Source of the DNA: Bacteroides uniformis
GTDB lineage: Bacteria > Bacteroidota > Bacteroidia > Bacteroidales > Bacteroidaceae
NCBI RefSeq assembly: GCF_025147485.1
Contig: NZ_CP102263.1
Coordinates: 4,167,501-4,231,500 of the forward strand
DNA length: 64,000 bases
Direction of reading: 5' to 3'
The position numbers were made by a program, and so were the translations under genes. Shown in pieces: positions 54,978 to 64,000 of this stretch; position 1 is the first letter of the stretch; every line of letters starts with the position of its first letter. The notes below the pieces were generated by a model that had not been told where the DNA came from, made no database searches, and saw nothing but the letters and a program-made list of their open reading frames with translations.

Positions 54978-55313
54978 TTAGTCCATCGGAGAGTCATCAG
55001 AATCTCCGTCACTGCCGCCCGGTTTCTCGGTGGAGCCACTGCCTTCAGGTGCTTTACCTATGTAAATGGTATGGGAAGTGCTGCGGGGTGTCTTCAGCAG
55101 GTCGCCGCCACCGCCCCTGTACTGCGTAGTCACTGTAAGCGTATATTCGCCATCGTCTCGCACCGCACGCCAGGATTCTTTGCCACCATGCGATCCAGTA
55201 TGATTTCCCTTGTCGATGCTGTGGGTAGTCTCCAAAGAGAAAATCTTGTCCGCCTTGTCATCGGTAGTCACGGTGTTGTCCACCGGCCATGCTTTCAATA
55301 CATTTTTTGCCAT
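54978..55313 (-). pseudogene. Deleted copy of the HU-like/DUF4469 gene
   Basis: It begins as the PUL A protein does (MAKNVLKAWPVDNTVTTDDK) and ends with the same TTQYRGGGGDLLKTPRSTSH and acidic tail. After SIDK one extra base shifts the frame (GNHTGSHGGKESW is the shifted reading of the original segment). Then about 153 codons, matching residues 55-207 of the intact gene, are missing. The deletion restores the original frame. The HU-like and most of the Ig-like fold are lost, so normal function is unlikely. An ATG at 55364 would extend it by 17 codons, but the intact paralogue shows the start at 55313. Confidence 0.8.
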
Positions 55314-55441
55314 ATTTTCATAGTCTTTTGTTAACGTTGGAAATATTATTTCAAGTTGTGACAAAATTAGTTATAATAAGCACAAGCCGTAATTTGTAAT
55401 GTTTCTAAAAAGGTTTCATTTCTTTCTAAATAAAAGGGCAC

Positions 55442-55487
55442 AAAAAAGGATTGGGAATCTTTCGCTATCATGAAAGATTCCCAATCC
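55442..55487 (-). terminator. Strong terminator after the 704-residue gene
   Basis: Arms 55448-55463 and 55472-55487 are exact 16-bp reverse complements, followed on the minus strand by TTTTTTG. It separates the 704-residue gene from the HU-like relic and susC. Confidence 0.85.
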
Positions 55488-55513
55488 TATCATCTATGTC
55501 TGTTACACCATTC

Positions 55514-57628
55514 TTACAGATTCTTCATCACCTGTAGCCAATATACCAATGCCCAATCTTGGTCGTTGGCATAAGGGTCATAGAAATGCGCTTTTTCTCC
55601 ATTGACCTTATGCGGATACATGTAGGCGCAGGAAGCCTTCCCGTCTTCAAAAAACAAGCAGAGGTTATTGCGCACAATCTCTTCGGCCAACTTCTGATAA
55701 GATGTATCGCCGGTACACAAAGCATAATAATGGTAAACCGATGCAGTAACCGTACTCCAATAGTGAGGAAAAGTATCGCCAAAAAGCTCGTATTTGCCAA
55801 ACCAATGCCCGTCCCAATGGCGGATAGCTATCTCGTTCAGGTGGAAACTGGGCTGAAAACCGTTGAACGCCTCCACAACGGGAAGTTGCCGCTTGACCTC
55901 GTCCAGATATCTCCGCTCCTTGGTTTCCAAATAGACTTGAGCGAGCAGTTGCAGGGCCGGGGCCACGATGCTCTGTTCATAATTCACTTCACTGGCCGGA
56001 TAGTTCACCCCGTTGGCTATGAATTTGTCACCAATCGTTTTGAAGTCATCCAGCAGTAGCTGGTGTTCGTTCTCCATCTTGGCTTCTTTCAAACATTGCA
56101 ACCCTAAACATACCGGATAACCGATGCCGTAAAAGCCATGACCGAACTGGCGAAACATGGAACGAAGCGTTTCGTAACCGTCACGGACAAACTGTCTGTT
56201 TCCCGTAGCCCGATACATATAGAAATAGAATTCGGCAATCCAGACATAGTTGTATGCCCGGTTCCGGTTCTTTTGATCCACACTGGAATAGGTGACGTAT
56301 TCGGGTGTCTGCAAACGGGTACGGAGAAATTTTGCATAGCGGAGAAGAGAGGATTTCAAATCATTGTCTTTCTTGTCGGACAAGAGGTATTGCTTGGCCA
56401 ACAGCACGCCCATACCTACACGCTCGGCACCTTCGTCACGGTCCACCGGGTTACAGTTGGGCGTGTTGTTCGGATAAATGCTGTCGGCCTCGCAGTCATA
56501 AACCATATACGCCCCGTCGCGCAAGTCGCGAGGATTGTTCATCTGCTGACGATTGCGGATAAACGATATGCGTTTGTTCACCAAATCTTTTACATTATCT
56601 ATTACCAGTAAGTCGGCATGGGTTCTCTTTCCGTTGCCATAGCAGAACTCCACCCTCATTTCTCCCGCCTGCTCCATTTTGTGTTTTACCGTCCATATGC
56701 CGTTTGCATGATAGACTTTGACGGGGATACCATTTATCTTTGCAGTACAGTTTCGGAGCGGAGAATTGCATCGCATAGTAACGTAAGCCATTTCACCTAT
56801 TTCATATACATATTTATCTGATGAGACAAGCACACCGCCTTTGTCCAACATTTTGTCACGAAAGTCCGCTTTTCCCCCATGCGAGAACAACCGCCATTTC
56901 AGGCGATACGACTCTCCCGGATTCAGACGCATGTCCGGCAGGTTCATGGCAAATATACCACGCATGTGCGAACTGCTCGTTTTCCTGCCCCGTCCCCATA
57001 TCTCATAGCTGTCAATGGCTCCTTCGGTCAGCATCATCCCTACATGGGGGGCTTCAAAACCCATTCGCAACGCATTGACGTATGCACCGCTTCCGCCATT
57101 CCATACATGCGCATGGCAACGATTGGTGATGCAGGTTTGAGAATTCGGATAATTATCATTAAATGGAGTGTAAATGCCTATATCGTACAACCAGATCCGC
57201 TCTCCGCCCTTGTTCGTAAAAGTGTACTCTTCTATCAAATCACCACCATCCATGCTGCGTTCGGCACGGATAAGTACGTCACCCTCCTTATAGAGAACCT
57301 TTTTTCCTTCGTCCTCTACTACAAGAGGGCGCATCCATTCCTTTTTCAGGCTTTCATGTCCTTTTACTTGCGTGAAATAGCCCAATCCCCAACTGTATCT
57401 TTCCGTAATCCAAGGGTATTGACTGCCGTCAGTTTTCACTATCCAGTTCATGTGATGCTTGTCGCCTTCAACAGTCAATTCGTCAATGGCACCGGTAAAC
57501 GGATTGACCGCAAACCGAACGGTATCGGACACATCCAGCTTGTCATGTCCGAACAAACCAACTGAACGGGCATTGATACCCGTTGCAAGCAGGAAGCTGA
57601 GAAATACCAGCAATGTTTTTCTTGTCAT
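55514..57628 (-). CDS. Putative secreted glycosidase, beta-sandwich plus (alpha/alpha) barrel
   Basis: I do not recognise the family with certainty. The protein has 704 residues with a signal peptide (LLATGINA, about residue 20). Residues 25-340 are beta-rich. Residues 350-704 look like an (alpha/alpha)6 toroid, with NRAYNYVWIAEFYFYMYRAT, GHGFYGIGYPVCLGLQCLKE and HWDGHWFGKYELFGDTFPHY as aromatic and acidic segments suited to a sugar cleft. A GH154-like or unsaturated-uronyl hydrolase-like enzyme is possible. It is the gene next to HTCS-B, has its own -7 box and terminator, and so may be a key enzyme of PUL B. Confidence 0.65.
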   Translation of the reverse strand: MTRKTLLVFLSFLLATGINARSVGLFGHDKLDVSDTVRFAVNPFTGAIDELTVEGDKHHMNWIVKTDGSQYPWITERYSWGLGYFTQVKGHESLKKEWMRPLVVEDEGKKVLYKEGDVLIRAERSMDGGDLIEEYTFTNKGGERIWLYDIGIYTPFNDNYPNSQTCITNRCHAHVWNGGSGAYVNALRMGFEAPHVGMMLTEGAIDSYEIWGRGRKTSSSHMRGIFAMNLPDMRLNPGESYRLKWRLFSHGGKADFRDKMLDKGGVLVSSDKYVYEIGEMAYVTMRCNSPLRNCTAKINGIPVKVYHANGIWTVKHKMEQAGEMRVEFCYGNGKRTHADLLVIDNVKDLVNKRISFIRNRQQMNNPRDLRDGAYMVYDCEADSIYPNNTPNCNPVDRDEGAERVGMGVLLAKQYLLSDKKDNDLKSSLLRYAKFLRTRLQTPEYVTYSSVDQKNRNRAYNYVWIAEFYFYMYRATGNRQFVRDGYETLRSMFRQFGHGFYGIGYPVCLGLQCLKEAKMENEHQLLLDDFKTIGDKFIANGVNYPASEVNYEQSIVAPALQLLAQVYLETKERRYLDEVKRQLPVVEAFNGFQPSFHLNEIAIRHWDGHWFGKYELFGDTFPHYWSTVTASVYHYYALCTGDTSYQKLAEEIVRNNLCLFFEDGKASCAYMYPHKVNGEKAHFYDPYANDQDWALVYWLQVMKNL

Positions 57629-57667
57629 AAAATATATGTATTAAGAGTTATGTCAAAAGTGACCCTA

Positions 57668-57706
57668 CAAAATTATAGGTTTTACCGTGAACAAGGGGGA
57701 TGGAAA
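57668..57706 (-). promoter_or_regulatory. Promoter of the 704-residue gene with GATGGAAA box
   Basis: CAAAATTATAG (57668-57678) is the same -7 core as at 47098 and 49152. GATGGAAA begins at 57699, at the same distance from the -7 box as the boxes in those two promoters. Confidence 0.5.
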
Positions 57707-57767
57707 GTTCTTTTTTGAAGTTAGTATTCTTTCTAAATACTATTCCACGCCTATAAAGGCGTTAAAG

Positions 57768-57785
57768 AAGATGGAAATCCATCTT
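57768..57785. promoter_or_regulatory. Palindrome in the divergent gap of PUL B
   Basis: AAGATGGA-AA-TCCATCTT is a perfect dyad containing the GATGGAAA box, 58 bp before the HTCS-B -7 element. Confidence 0.5.
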
Positions 57786-57842
57786 TTAGGGTTGTTTTTC
57801 TTTCTTTATTCAAATTATTATGCCATATCAATGGCAAATGCT

Positions 57843-57850
57843 TAATTTTG
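57843..57850 (+). promoter_or_regulatory. -7 element of HTCS-B
   Basis: TAATTTTG lies 21 bp before the ATG. No clear -33 TTTG accompanies it, so the promoter may need an activator. Confidence 0.4.
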
Positions 57851-57871
57851 TATCATTGAAAAATACAGTGC

Positions 57872-60800
57872 ATGAAGAATCTATTGACATATCTTATCAT
57901 CAGCTTGTCCATACTCCAAAATTTGGCCGGACAAGCAACTTACAACTTTAAGCACATCAGTTCGCAAAACGGCTTGTCCAACGATTTTGTATTGGATATG
58001 GCAATTGACCAACAAGGATGTGTTTGGGTTGCAACGGAAGCGGGGTTGAATAAATGGGTCGGCAATGGGAGCAATATTGTATATAAGGAAAGTAATTCCG
58101 GACTGGTAAGTAATGAACTTACCTCCCTGTATTATGATCCATCCGAGAATATACTATGGGTTGGCTCCAGACAAGAAGGTATCAGTCTGTTCGACTGCCG
58201 GACGCAACAATTCAAAGATTTCACAACAGATGAAGGATTGTCCAGCAATAGTGTAACCGACATTATGCCGGCAGCTGGGGATAAAGGCGTATGGATTGCA
58301 TATTTAAGTGGGGAAATAGACTTCTATGACAAACAGACAAAGAAAATCATCTCATACAATAGCCGAAACATTCCGGGATTGACCGGAAGAAACCGCTGTT
58401 GCAGAGATGACAAGAACGGAGCTTTATACGTAGGTCACATAGGGAATGGAATGACAATAATCAACTTAAAGGAGAAAACTGCAAAAAAATATCTTCATGA
58501 ACCAGATGATCCTCAAAGTATTCCCGGAGATAATGTACGCTCCATCTTCATAGACCACCTGAAAAATATATGGGTGGGAACCAATGGCGGACTGGCTTTG
58601 TTCAATCCGATGACAGAGACATTCACCTGTTTCCGACACGACAACAAAAATGAGCATTCACTGGTAGGAGACAACATTCATTGCATCACAGAGACGAAGG
58701 ATGAAAATCTTTGGATAGCTTCCGATTTAGGAGGAATCAGCCTACTGGATTTACATAATTTTAGTACTCAAAATGTTGAGAATTTAGAGTTTAAGAATAT
58801 TACCCATCTTAACAGCAGTCTGTCTTCTCCCAACACACGAATGATACAAGAAGATAAATTTGGCAATGTATGGATTGGCAACTACAGTTCCGGTCTTGAT
58901 TTTATCAGCCATAACCAATCAAACTTTCATATCATACCTTATTTCTATGAAATAGGTGAAACAAAAATCCGGAAACGAATTTATGGAGTAAAAGCCAATC
59001 CGGATGGCACTGTATGGTTGGGAGGAGAAAATGAATTGTCCCTATATGACGGACATCAGATATCCAGACGCGTGAATCTTTCCACATATATGTATCGTTC
59101 CTATTCGGTCATTTATACCATAGAAAAAGATAAAAACAATAATCTTTGGCTGGGAATCAACGATGAAGGAGTCATGTGCTACAATCCACAAAAAGACTTT
59201 TTCAGCCATGTGGATTTGGATGTGGATAACTTGGATATCCGTGTTTTCTATGAAGATGAGGACGGGACAATGCTGATAGGCAGTGAAATAGGGTTATATA
59301 CTTATAGTAAAGGGACTATAAACAAGATTGCGATGAATAGCTGGAAAAACTGGCCACCTACAGTTTTTGCCATAATGAAGGACAAGCAACAGAAGACATG
59401 GATGGGCACATTAGGTTCCGGTATATACATTCTTGATGCCAATAATAAAGAGCTTATACATCTGCATGAAGATAAGAATTTCTGTTCCAACAACATTAAC
59501 CAAATATACAAAGACAGGCAAGGAGGATTATGGATTGCAACTTATAAAGGATTAGCCTATGTAAAAGACTCCAACTATCCGGAGCAAATAGAGGTCTATG
59601 ATGAAAAAAATGGGTTGGCAGACAGTCATATCCGGGCCATTCAACAGGATAAGATGGGGAATATATGGGTCAGTACCTATACCGGCATAGCCTGTTGGAA
59701 TGCTTATCAGCAAAAATTCCATAATTATGATTATCAGGATGGAGTTCCTATGGGAGGATTTGTAGAGGGCTCGGCAACCATAACACCAGATGGCACTATC
59801 TATTTTGGTTCGTTACATGGAGTTTGCTATTTCAATCCGCAAACAATTGAAGCCAACGAAACCGTTTCTTCTATAGAAATCATATCCTGTGAAAGCTTCA
59901 ATACACAAGAGGGAGGACGAAAATCGGAAACAATGACACCGGACAACGAGGGATTCATTCGTTTACCTTATGACCGGAACACATTTCGCATTTCATTTTC
60001 CACAGCAGACTATGCACAGAATGGGCAAGTGGAATATGCTTATATGATGGAAGGAATGGATAACTCTTGGTATAATACAGAAGATGACAATACCATTACT
60101 TTCCGCAATGTCACGCCAGGCAAATATACATTCAAGATAAAGGCACGCCTAAAAAACGGAGGATGGAATGAGGACAACATTGTTCCTCTACACATCATCG
60201 TCAATCCTCCGTTTTGGAGAGCCTGGTATGCCTATTTGTTTTATACATTGCTGGCATTGATTTTGATATATTTCATTTTCCGCTCATATAAAAAGAGACT
60301 TTTACTGCAAAATTCTTTGGACATAGAGAAAAAGTCCTTGGAAATGGAAAAAAAGAATCGGCAAAAGGAACACGAACTGAACAGTGAGCGGCTGCGTTTT
60401 TATACAAACATTGCACACGAGCTACGCACACCGCTCACGCTGATTATCGGTCCATTGGAAGATTTAAAGGACAACAGAAGCATGCCTACTCCTTTCCGCA
60501 CAAAGATACAGACCATCTATCGTAGTGCCGTACAACTGCTCAATCTTATCAACCAGCTAATGGAGTTCCGCAAGACAGAAACTCAAAACCGCCAACTGAC
60601 AGTAGTCAAAGGAAATCTAAACAACTTGGTTACAGAGATAGGATTGAAATACAAAGAACTGAACAGGAATGAACATGTGACTTTCAACATCGAAGTAGAA
60701 CCTATGAAAAAGACTGTCTATTTCGATGCTGAAATCATCACCATCATACTCAACAATCTACTGTCCAATGCCATCAAATATACACCGGCAGGCCAGATAA

Positions 60801-61942
60801 CTCTCTCTATGCACCAGATAAAGGCAAACGGCACGAGTTATGTAGAAATGGTCGTGGCAGATACCGGCTATGGCATCGATGCCGAGTCTTTGCCACACAT
60901 CTACGACCGATACTATCAGGCGAAAGGTAAGCACCAAGCTTCGGGTACCGGCATCGGACTGGCATTGGTGAAGTCACTCGTTGATTTGCATCATGGCTCA
61001 TTGGACGTAGAAAGCGTGCTTGAAAAAGGAACCACTTTCTTCTTTCGCATAAAGACTGACTATGATTACCCCGAGGCACTGCATAAAGAAGAAGAGGATT
61101 CAGCAATTCCTGCAAAAGAAATTGTGGAAGAAGACCCCGAAAACACACTTCCTATCCTACTGGTCGTGGAAGATAACAGAGATATCCGGGAATATATTGC
61201 AAACGAACTGCAAGATACCTATAGAATATTGCAAGCCGATGACGGGAAAGAGGGGTTAGCCTTAGCATTGAAATATACTCCTAATATCATAGTAAGCGAC
61301 ATAATGATGCCCAACATGAATGGAATAGCCTTATGTAAGGCTATTAAAAGCGACATGAACACCAGTCATATACCGGTCATTTTACTGACAGCCAAAGATT
61401 CTATACAAGATAAAGAGGAAGGTTATAACAGCGGAGCGGATTCTTACCTGACTAAGCCTTTCAGTGCTAAACTACTAAGAAGCCGGATCAACAATTTATT
61501 GGAAATCCAGAAACGCTTAGCCAAACGGTTTATAGCAAACGTCCCAACTACAATAACAGAAGAGTCCAACGATTTGCAAACGCCATCTTCCACCCAGCCA
61601 CAATTGAACAAACTGGATGAGGCTTTTCTTACCAAATTGACTTCTTTAATAGAAAATAATCTGGAGCAGGAAAAAATAGATATTGCCTTTATGACAGACC
61701 GCATGAATATGAGCTATTCGGCATTCTATCGTAAAGTAAAAGCATTGACCGAACTCACACCTAACGAGTTCGTCCGAAAAATCAAATTAAGAAATTGTGC
61801 CCTTTTATTACAGACCGGGGAATATAATGTTTCGGATGCAGCCTTTAGAACAGGCTTTAACAACATGCCCCATTTCCGCGACTGTTTTTTCAAGGAGTTC
61901 AACGTATCTCCGTCGGAATATATCAAACGCCATAGAAAATAA
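57872..61942 (+). CDS. Hybrid two-component system regulator HTCS-B (PUL B)
   Basis: A 1356-residue HTCS with the same domain order as HTCS-A: signal peptide, about 14 propeller repeats (GLSNDFVLDMAIDQQGCVWV begins the first), Y_Y_Y domain, membrane helix, HisKA with H849 (NIAHELRTP), ATPase boxes NNLLSNAIKYT and GTGIGLALVK, receiver (VSDIMMPNMNG, LTKPF) and AraC HTH. Kinase and DNA-binding parts are almost the same as in HTCS-A, the sensor less so, which suggests duplication followed by change of ligand. It is divergent from the 704-residue gene and probably controls PUL B. Confidence 0.95.
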   Translation: MKNLLTYLIISLSILQNLAGQATYNFKHISSQNGLSNDFVLDMAIDQQGCVWVATEAGLNKWVGNGSNIVYKESNSGLVSNELTSLYYDPSENILWVGSRQEGISLFDCRTQQFKDFTTDEGLSSNSVTDIMPAAGDKGVWIAYLSGEIDFYDKQTKKIISYNSRNIPGLTGRNRCCRDDKNGALYVGHIGNGMTIINLKEKTAKKYLHEPDDPQSIPGDNVRSIFIDHLKNIWVGTNGGLALFNPMTETFTCFRHDNKNEHSLVGDNIHCITETKDENLWIASDLGGISLLDLHNFSTQNVENLEFKNITHLNSSLSSPNTRMIQEDKFGNVWIGNYSSGLDFISHNQSNFHIIPYFYEIGETKIRKRIYGVKANPDGTVWLGGENELSLYDGHQISRRVNLSTYMYRSYSVIYTIEKDKNNNLWLGINDEGVMCYNPQKDFFSHVDLDVDNLDIRVFYEDEDGTMLIGSEIGLYTYSKGTINKIAMNSWKNWPPTVFAIMKDKQQKTWMGTLGSGIYILDANNKELIHLHEDKNFCSNNINQIYKDRQGGLWIATYKGLAYVKDSNYPEQIEVYDEKNGLADSHIRAIQQDKMGNIWVSTYTGIACWNAYQQKFHNYDYQDGVPMGGFVEGSATITPDGTIYFGSLHGVCYFNPQTIEANETVSSIEIISCESFNTQEGGRKSETMTPDNEGFIRLPYDRNTFRISFSTADYAQNGQVEYAYMMEGMDNSWYNTEDDNTITFRNVTPGKYTFKIKARLKNGGWNEDNIVPLHIIVNPPFWRAWYAYLFYTLLALILIYFIFRSYKKRLLLQNSLDIEKKSLEMEKKNRQKEHELNSERLRFYTNIAHELRTPLTLIIGPLEDLKDNRSMPTPFRTKIQTIYRSAVQLLNLINQLMEFRKTETQNRQLTVVKGNLNNLVTEIGLKYKELNRNEHVTFNIEVEPMKKTVYFDAEIITIILNNLLSNAIKYTPAGQITLSMHQIKANGTSYVEMVVADTGYGIDAESLPHIYDRYYQAKGKHQASGTGIGLALVKSLVDLHHGSLDVESVLEKGTTFFFRIKTDYDYPEALHKEEEDSAIPAKEIVEEDPENTLPILLVVEDNRDIREYIANELQDTYRILQADDGKEGLALALKYTPNIIVSDIMMPNMNGIALCKAIKSDMNTSHIPVILLTAKDSIQDKEEGYNSGADSYLTKPFSAKLLRSRINNLLEIQKRLAKRFIANVPTTITEESNDLQTPSSTQPQLNKLDEAFLTKLTSLIENNLEQEKIDIAFMTDRMNMSYSAFYRKVKALTELTPNEFVRKIKLRNCALLLQTGEYNVSDAAFRTGFNNMPHFRDCFFKEFNVSPSEYIKRHRK

Positions 61943-62253
61943 AAGATAAGAGCCTAATTAAATTTTATTTAGCATTCTTTTGAGAGTTCTTTTTGAGGAT
62001 GTTTTTCTGTTTTACGAGAAGCATAGCAAGCTATTTAACGAATAAAAAGAGGAAAACAGACCGAAAAGAAACTTAGGAAGAAACAGAATAAAAAACTTTT
62101 TGAAGAAAATTTAAATAGACTCTAAATAAGTTCTTTAGAGATAATTAATATCAAACAAACAACTAGAAATCTGTTGCATAATATTAACAATTAACGCAAT
62201 ATAGTCTATTTGAAATAGACAGATTTGAATTAGTTCTTTGCTGGAAAATCCAG
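61943..62253. other. Gap between HTCS-B and the insertion sequence
   Basis: AT-rich with no gene. It contains a perfect 8-bp palindrome, GTCTATTT-G-AAATAGAC (62204-62220), and no clear terminator right after HTCS-B. Confidence 0.5.
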
Positions 62254-62334
62254 TGTAAGCTGCCCCCTAAAACCAAGCGATTCTGCCCCCTTGTGCTAAA
62301 ATAATCCTACCCCCTTGATTCCAATATAAAAATA

Positions 62335-62367
62335 CCCCTGCTTGGCAATGCCCGGCAGGGGATTTTT
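62335..62367 (+). terminator. Hairpin between IS end and istA
   Basis: CCCCTGC (62335-62341) pairs with GCAGGGG (62355-62361), followed by ATTTTT. It would shield istA from transcription entering from outside. Confidence 0.6.
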
Positions 62368-62415
62368 CGTAGATTTGATTCCCGTCTTGACCGGTGGGAT
62401 AAAATCATTTCTACT

Positions 62416-63996
62416 ATGACAACAAAGATAGCAAACATCCTCCAATGTTACGCATTGGGGATGGGGATAAAGCAGATAAGCAGGAGCTTTGAGCTTTCCC
62501 GCAACACGGTGCGCAGATATGTGCGCCTGTTTCAAGAGTGTGGTATACCGATAAAGGAGTTGGCCGCCATGCCTTCCGCTCGCATCCAGGAAATGTTCTC
62601 TGAAGGTGTTGGCCGTAACAGGGAACCGTCACAACGCCAGCTTGAGCTTGAGGCACTCCTTCCTGAGTATGCTGCCCGGCTTAGCCGCCGAGGCGTAACA
62701 GTGAAAACCCTGTACGAAGAGTACCGCGAGACCCATCCTGACGGATACAGACATGCCAGTTTCGGCAACTATCTCATGCGTTACCGTATGGTGACACATG
62801 TCGTAGGCCATGTCGAGCATTATGCCGGAGACCAGATGTATATCGACTTCGCCGGTGACAAACTGGAAGTCGTTGACAGTGAAAGCGGTGAATGTCGCAG
62901 CGTTGAAGTGTTCGTGGCCATACTTCCGTGCAGCCACTATACCTATTGTGAGGCGGTCTGGTCCCAGTCAAGACAGGACTTGATTAAGGCGTGTGAGAAC
63001 GCGCTTCATTTTTACGGCGGGGTTCCGATGGCGATCGTACCAGACAACCTCAAATCGGCGGTAACCCGCAGCGACCGTAACGAGCCGGTAATCAACGAGG
63101 AGTTTGCGGCATTTGCCGAACACTACGGATGTACCGTATACCCCACACGGGTACGTCATCCAAAGGACAAGGCCTTGGTGGAGAATGCCGTGAAGCTACT
63201 TTACCGATCCGTCTACGCTGACATCGAGGGTCTTGTATTCCACTCGCTGGAGTCTCTGAATGCGGCCATATCCGAATCGCTCTCGGCCTTCAACGGACGC
63301 AGGATGAGCGGGCGTCCCCAGTCCAGACGGGAACAGTTCGAGCAGATTGAGTCCGACTGCCTCCGCCCGCTTCCCGCCATACGCCATCAGATGAAAGAGC
63401 GACGCTCCGCAACAGTAATGCGTAACGGCTATGTCACCTTCAGGCTTCACCATTACAGCGTACCGAAAGAGTATATAGGCAAACGTGTCGAGATTGTCTA
63501 TGATGCGGACACGCTGGAAATATATCATGGCCTGCGTCTGGTGACCACACACCAGCGCGATGACACGCCATACTCCTATACGACCAAGGATGCCCACGGA
63601 CTGCCCGGACGTCATGGAAGTTATGAAAAGGATCTGGAACAGATTTACGAACGGGCCGGCCAGACAGATAACGTCCTGCTGCTGTATCTGCGCAAGGTGG
63701 CGGAACTCAAGAAGTATCCTCCCGCGGCGTTCCGTTCATGCAGAGGCATCATGGCGTTGGAGAAGACCTTCGGGCTGGAACGGTTGGTGGCGGCAAGCGC
63801 ATGCGCCACGCAACTGCGCCTATACGGATATCAGGAGATAAGGCGGATCCTTGAACGCGGGGATGATGCAGACTTCCTGTCAAAAGACGACATTGACGAT
63901 GAGGTCCCCGTAACATCTATCCACAAAAACATCCGCGGAGCAGCCTACTTCGCACAATTAAAACATTTAAATAGAGACAACAATGGAAACAAATAA
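62416..63996 (+). CDS. istA: IS21-family transposase IstA
   Basis: A 526-residue DDE transposase. An HTH lies at about 12-36 (GIKQISRSFELSRNTVRRYV). The catalytic triad is D144 (YIDFAGDK), D210 (IVPDNLKS) and E256 (ALVENAVK), with normal spacing. The C-terminal Mu-type beta-barrel follows (about 330-400). IstA catalyses strand transfer together with the ATPase IstB. The coding region has a higher GC content than the PUL genes, as expected of a mobile gene. Complete, no frameshift. Confidence 0.94.
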   Translation: MTTKIANILQCYALGMGIKQISRSFELSRNTVRRYVRLFQECGIPIKELAAMPSARIQEMFSEGVGRNREPSQRQLELEALLPEYAARLSRRGVTVKTLYEEYRETHPDGYRHASFGNYLMRYRMVTHVVGHVEHYAGDQMYIDFAGDKLEVVDSESGECRSVEVFVAILPCSHYTYCEAVWSQSRQDLIKACENALHFYGGVPMAIVPDNLKSAVTRSDRNEPVINEEFAAFAEHYGCTVYPTRVRHPKDKALVENAVKLLYRSVYADIEGLVFHSLESLNAAISESLSAFNGRRMSGRPQSRREQFEQIESDCLRPLPAIRHQMKERRSATVMRNGYVTFRLHHYSVPKEYIGKRVEIVYDADTLEIYHGLRLVTTHQRDDTPYSYTTKDAHGLPGRHGSYEKDLEQIYERAGQTDNVLLLYLRKVAELKKYPPAAFRSCRGIMALEKTFGLERLVAASACATQLRLYGYQEIRRILERGDDADFLSKDDIDDEVPVTSIHKNIRGAAYFAQLKHLNRDNNGNK

Positions 63997-64000
63997 TCTT
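63983..64000 (+). CDS. istB: IstB, first six codons
   Basis: An ATG at 63983 overlaps the istA end by 14 bp and reads METNNL to the window edge. This overlap is usual for istA-istB, where IstB is the AAA+ helper ATPase. Identification rests on position only. Confidence 0.6.

Larger units (their letters stand above)
62254..64000 (+). mobile_element. IS21-family insertion sequence, left part
   Basis: The left end is set at TGTAAGCTGCCCCC (62254). It is followed by repeated CTGCCCCCT, CTGCCCCCTT and CTACCCCCTT motifs up to about 62318, the kind of multiple terminal repeats that IS21 elements carry for transposase binding. istA and the start of istB follow. The right end is outside the window. 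Confidence 0.85.

Noticed and set aside
1..64000. Genome-wide use of TGA as a sense codon
   Set aside because: fabH, rteA and rteB end with TGA, and all other large genes are free of internal TGA, so the effect is limited to the ICE operon.
1..64000. CRISPR array
   Set aside because: No regularly spaced identical repeats with unique spacers were seen; the phased elements have only two or three units and no spacer-length DNA between them.

Overview
The window reads as chromosomal DNA of a gut Bacteroides or Phocaeicola. Evidence: promoters of the Bacteroides type (TTTG at -33, TAnnTTTG at -7), paired SusC/SusD outer-membrane genes, two full hybrid two-component sensors (HTCS), and a CTnDOT-like RteA/RteB/RteC module.

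Layout. 1-7.7 kb: ordinary chromosome (end of a CapA-like gene, tRNA-His, cobalamin-binding radical SAM protein, glutamine synthetase, FabH, LruC-domain lipoprotein). 7.8-9.3 kb: two AraC-type regulators; the first looks like a stripped-down HTCS. About 9.5-18.5 kb: a GC-richer remnant of an integrative conjugative element (ICE). All its genes are on the minus strand: rteA, rteB, rteC, then a tight operon of three paralogous proteins of unknown function, a small unknown protein, two excisionase-like helix-turn-helix (HTH) proteins and a 46-codon ORF, closed by a terminator. No integrase, tetQ, mob or tra genes are present. Four of the operon's genes each carry one in-frame TGA and no frameshift. 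A textbook sigma-54 promoter with upstream dyads precedes rteC.

18.7-41.1 kb is polysaccharide utilization locus A (PUL A): HTCS-A on the plus strand, divergent from an HU-like protein, SusC, SusD, a GH28-GH43 fusion, GH30, GH2, GH115, mannonate dehydratase and a mannonate/fructuronate SDR. GH115 would release glucuronate, and the last two genes are steps of glucuronate catabolism, so the target is probably an acidic (glucuronate-bearing) plant glycan. 41.3-61.9 kb is PUL B, a sister locus built on the same plan: HTCS-B on the plus strand, divergent from a 704-residue putative glycosidase, a deleted HU-like relic, SusC, SusD, a CE12-CE4 double esterase, a GH35/42-like enzyme, GH2 and GH28. 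This enzyme set fits a pectic (rhamnogalacturonan-like) substrate. The two PULs share head-gene order and upstream elements: three 17-bp dyads at 22-23-bp spacing before each susC, and GATGGAAA-type boxes in the intergenic regions.

62.25 kb to the end: left part of an IS21-family insertion sequence (istA complete, istB start only).

The observations most worth following are the in-frame TGA codons of the ICE operon, the helically phased repeats of both PULs, and the duplicated promoter-plus-gene-start segment in PUL B.
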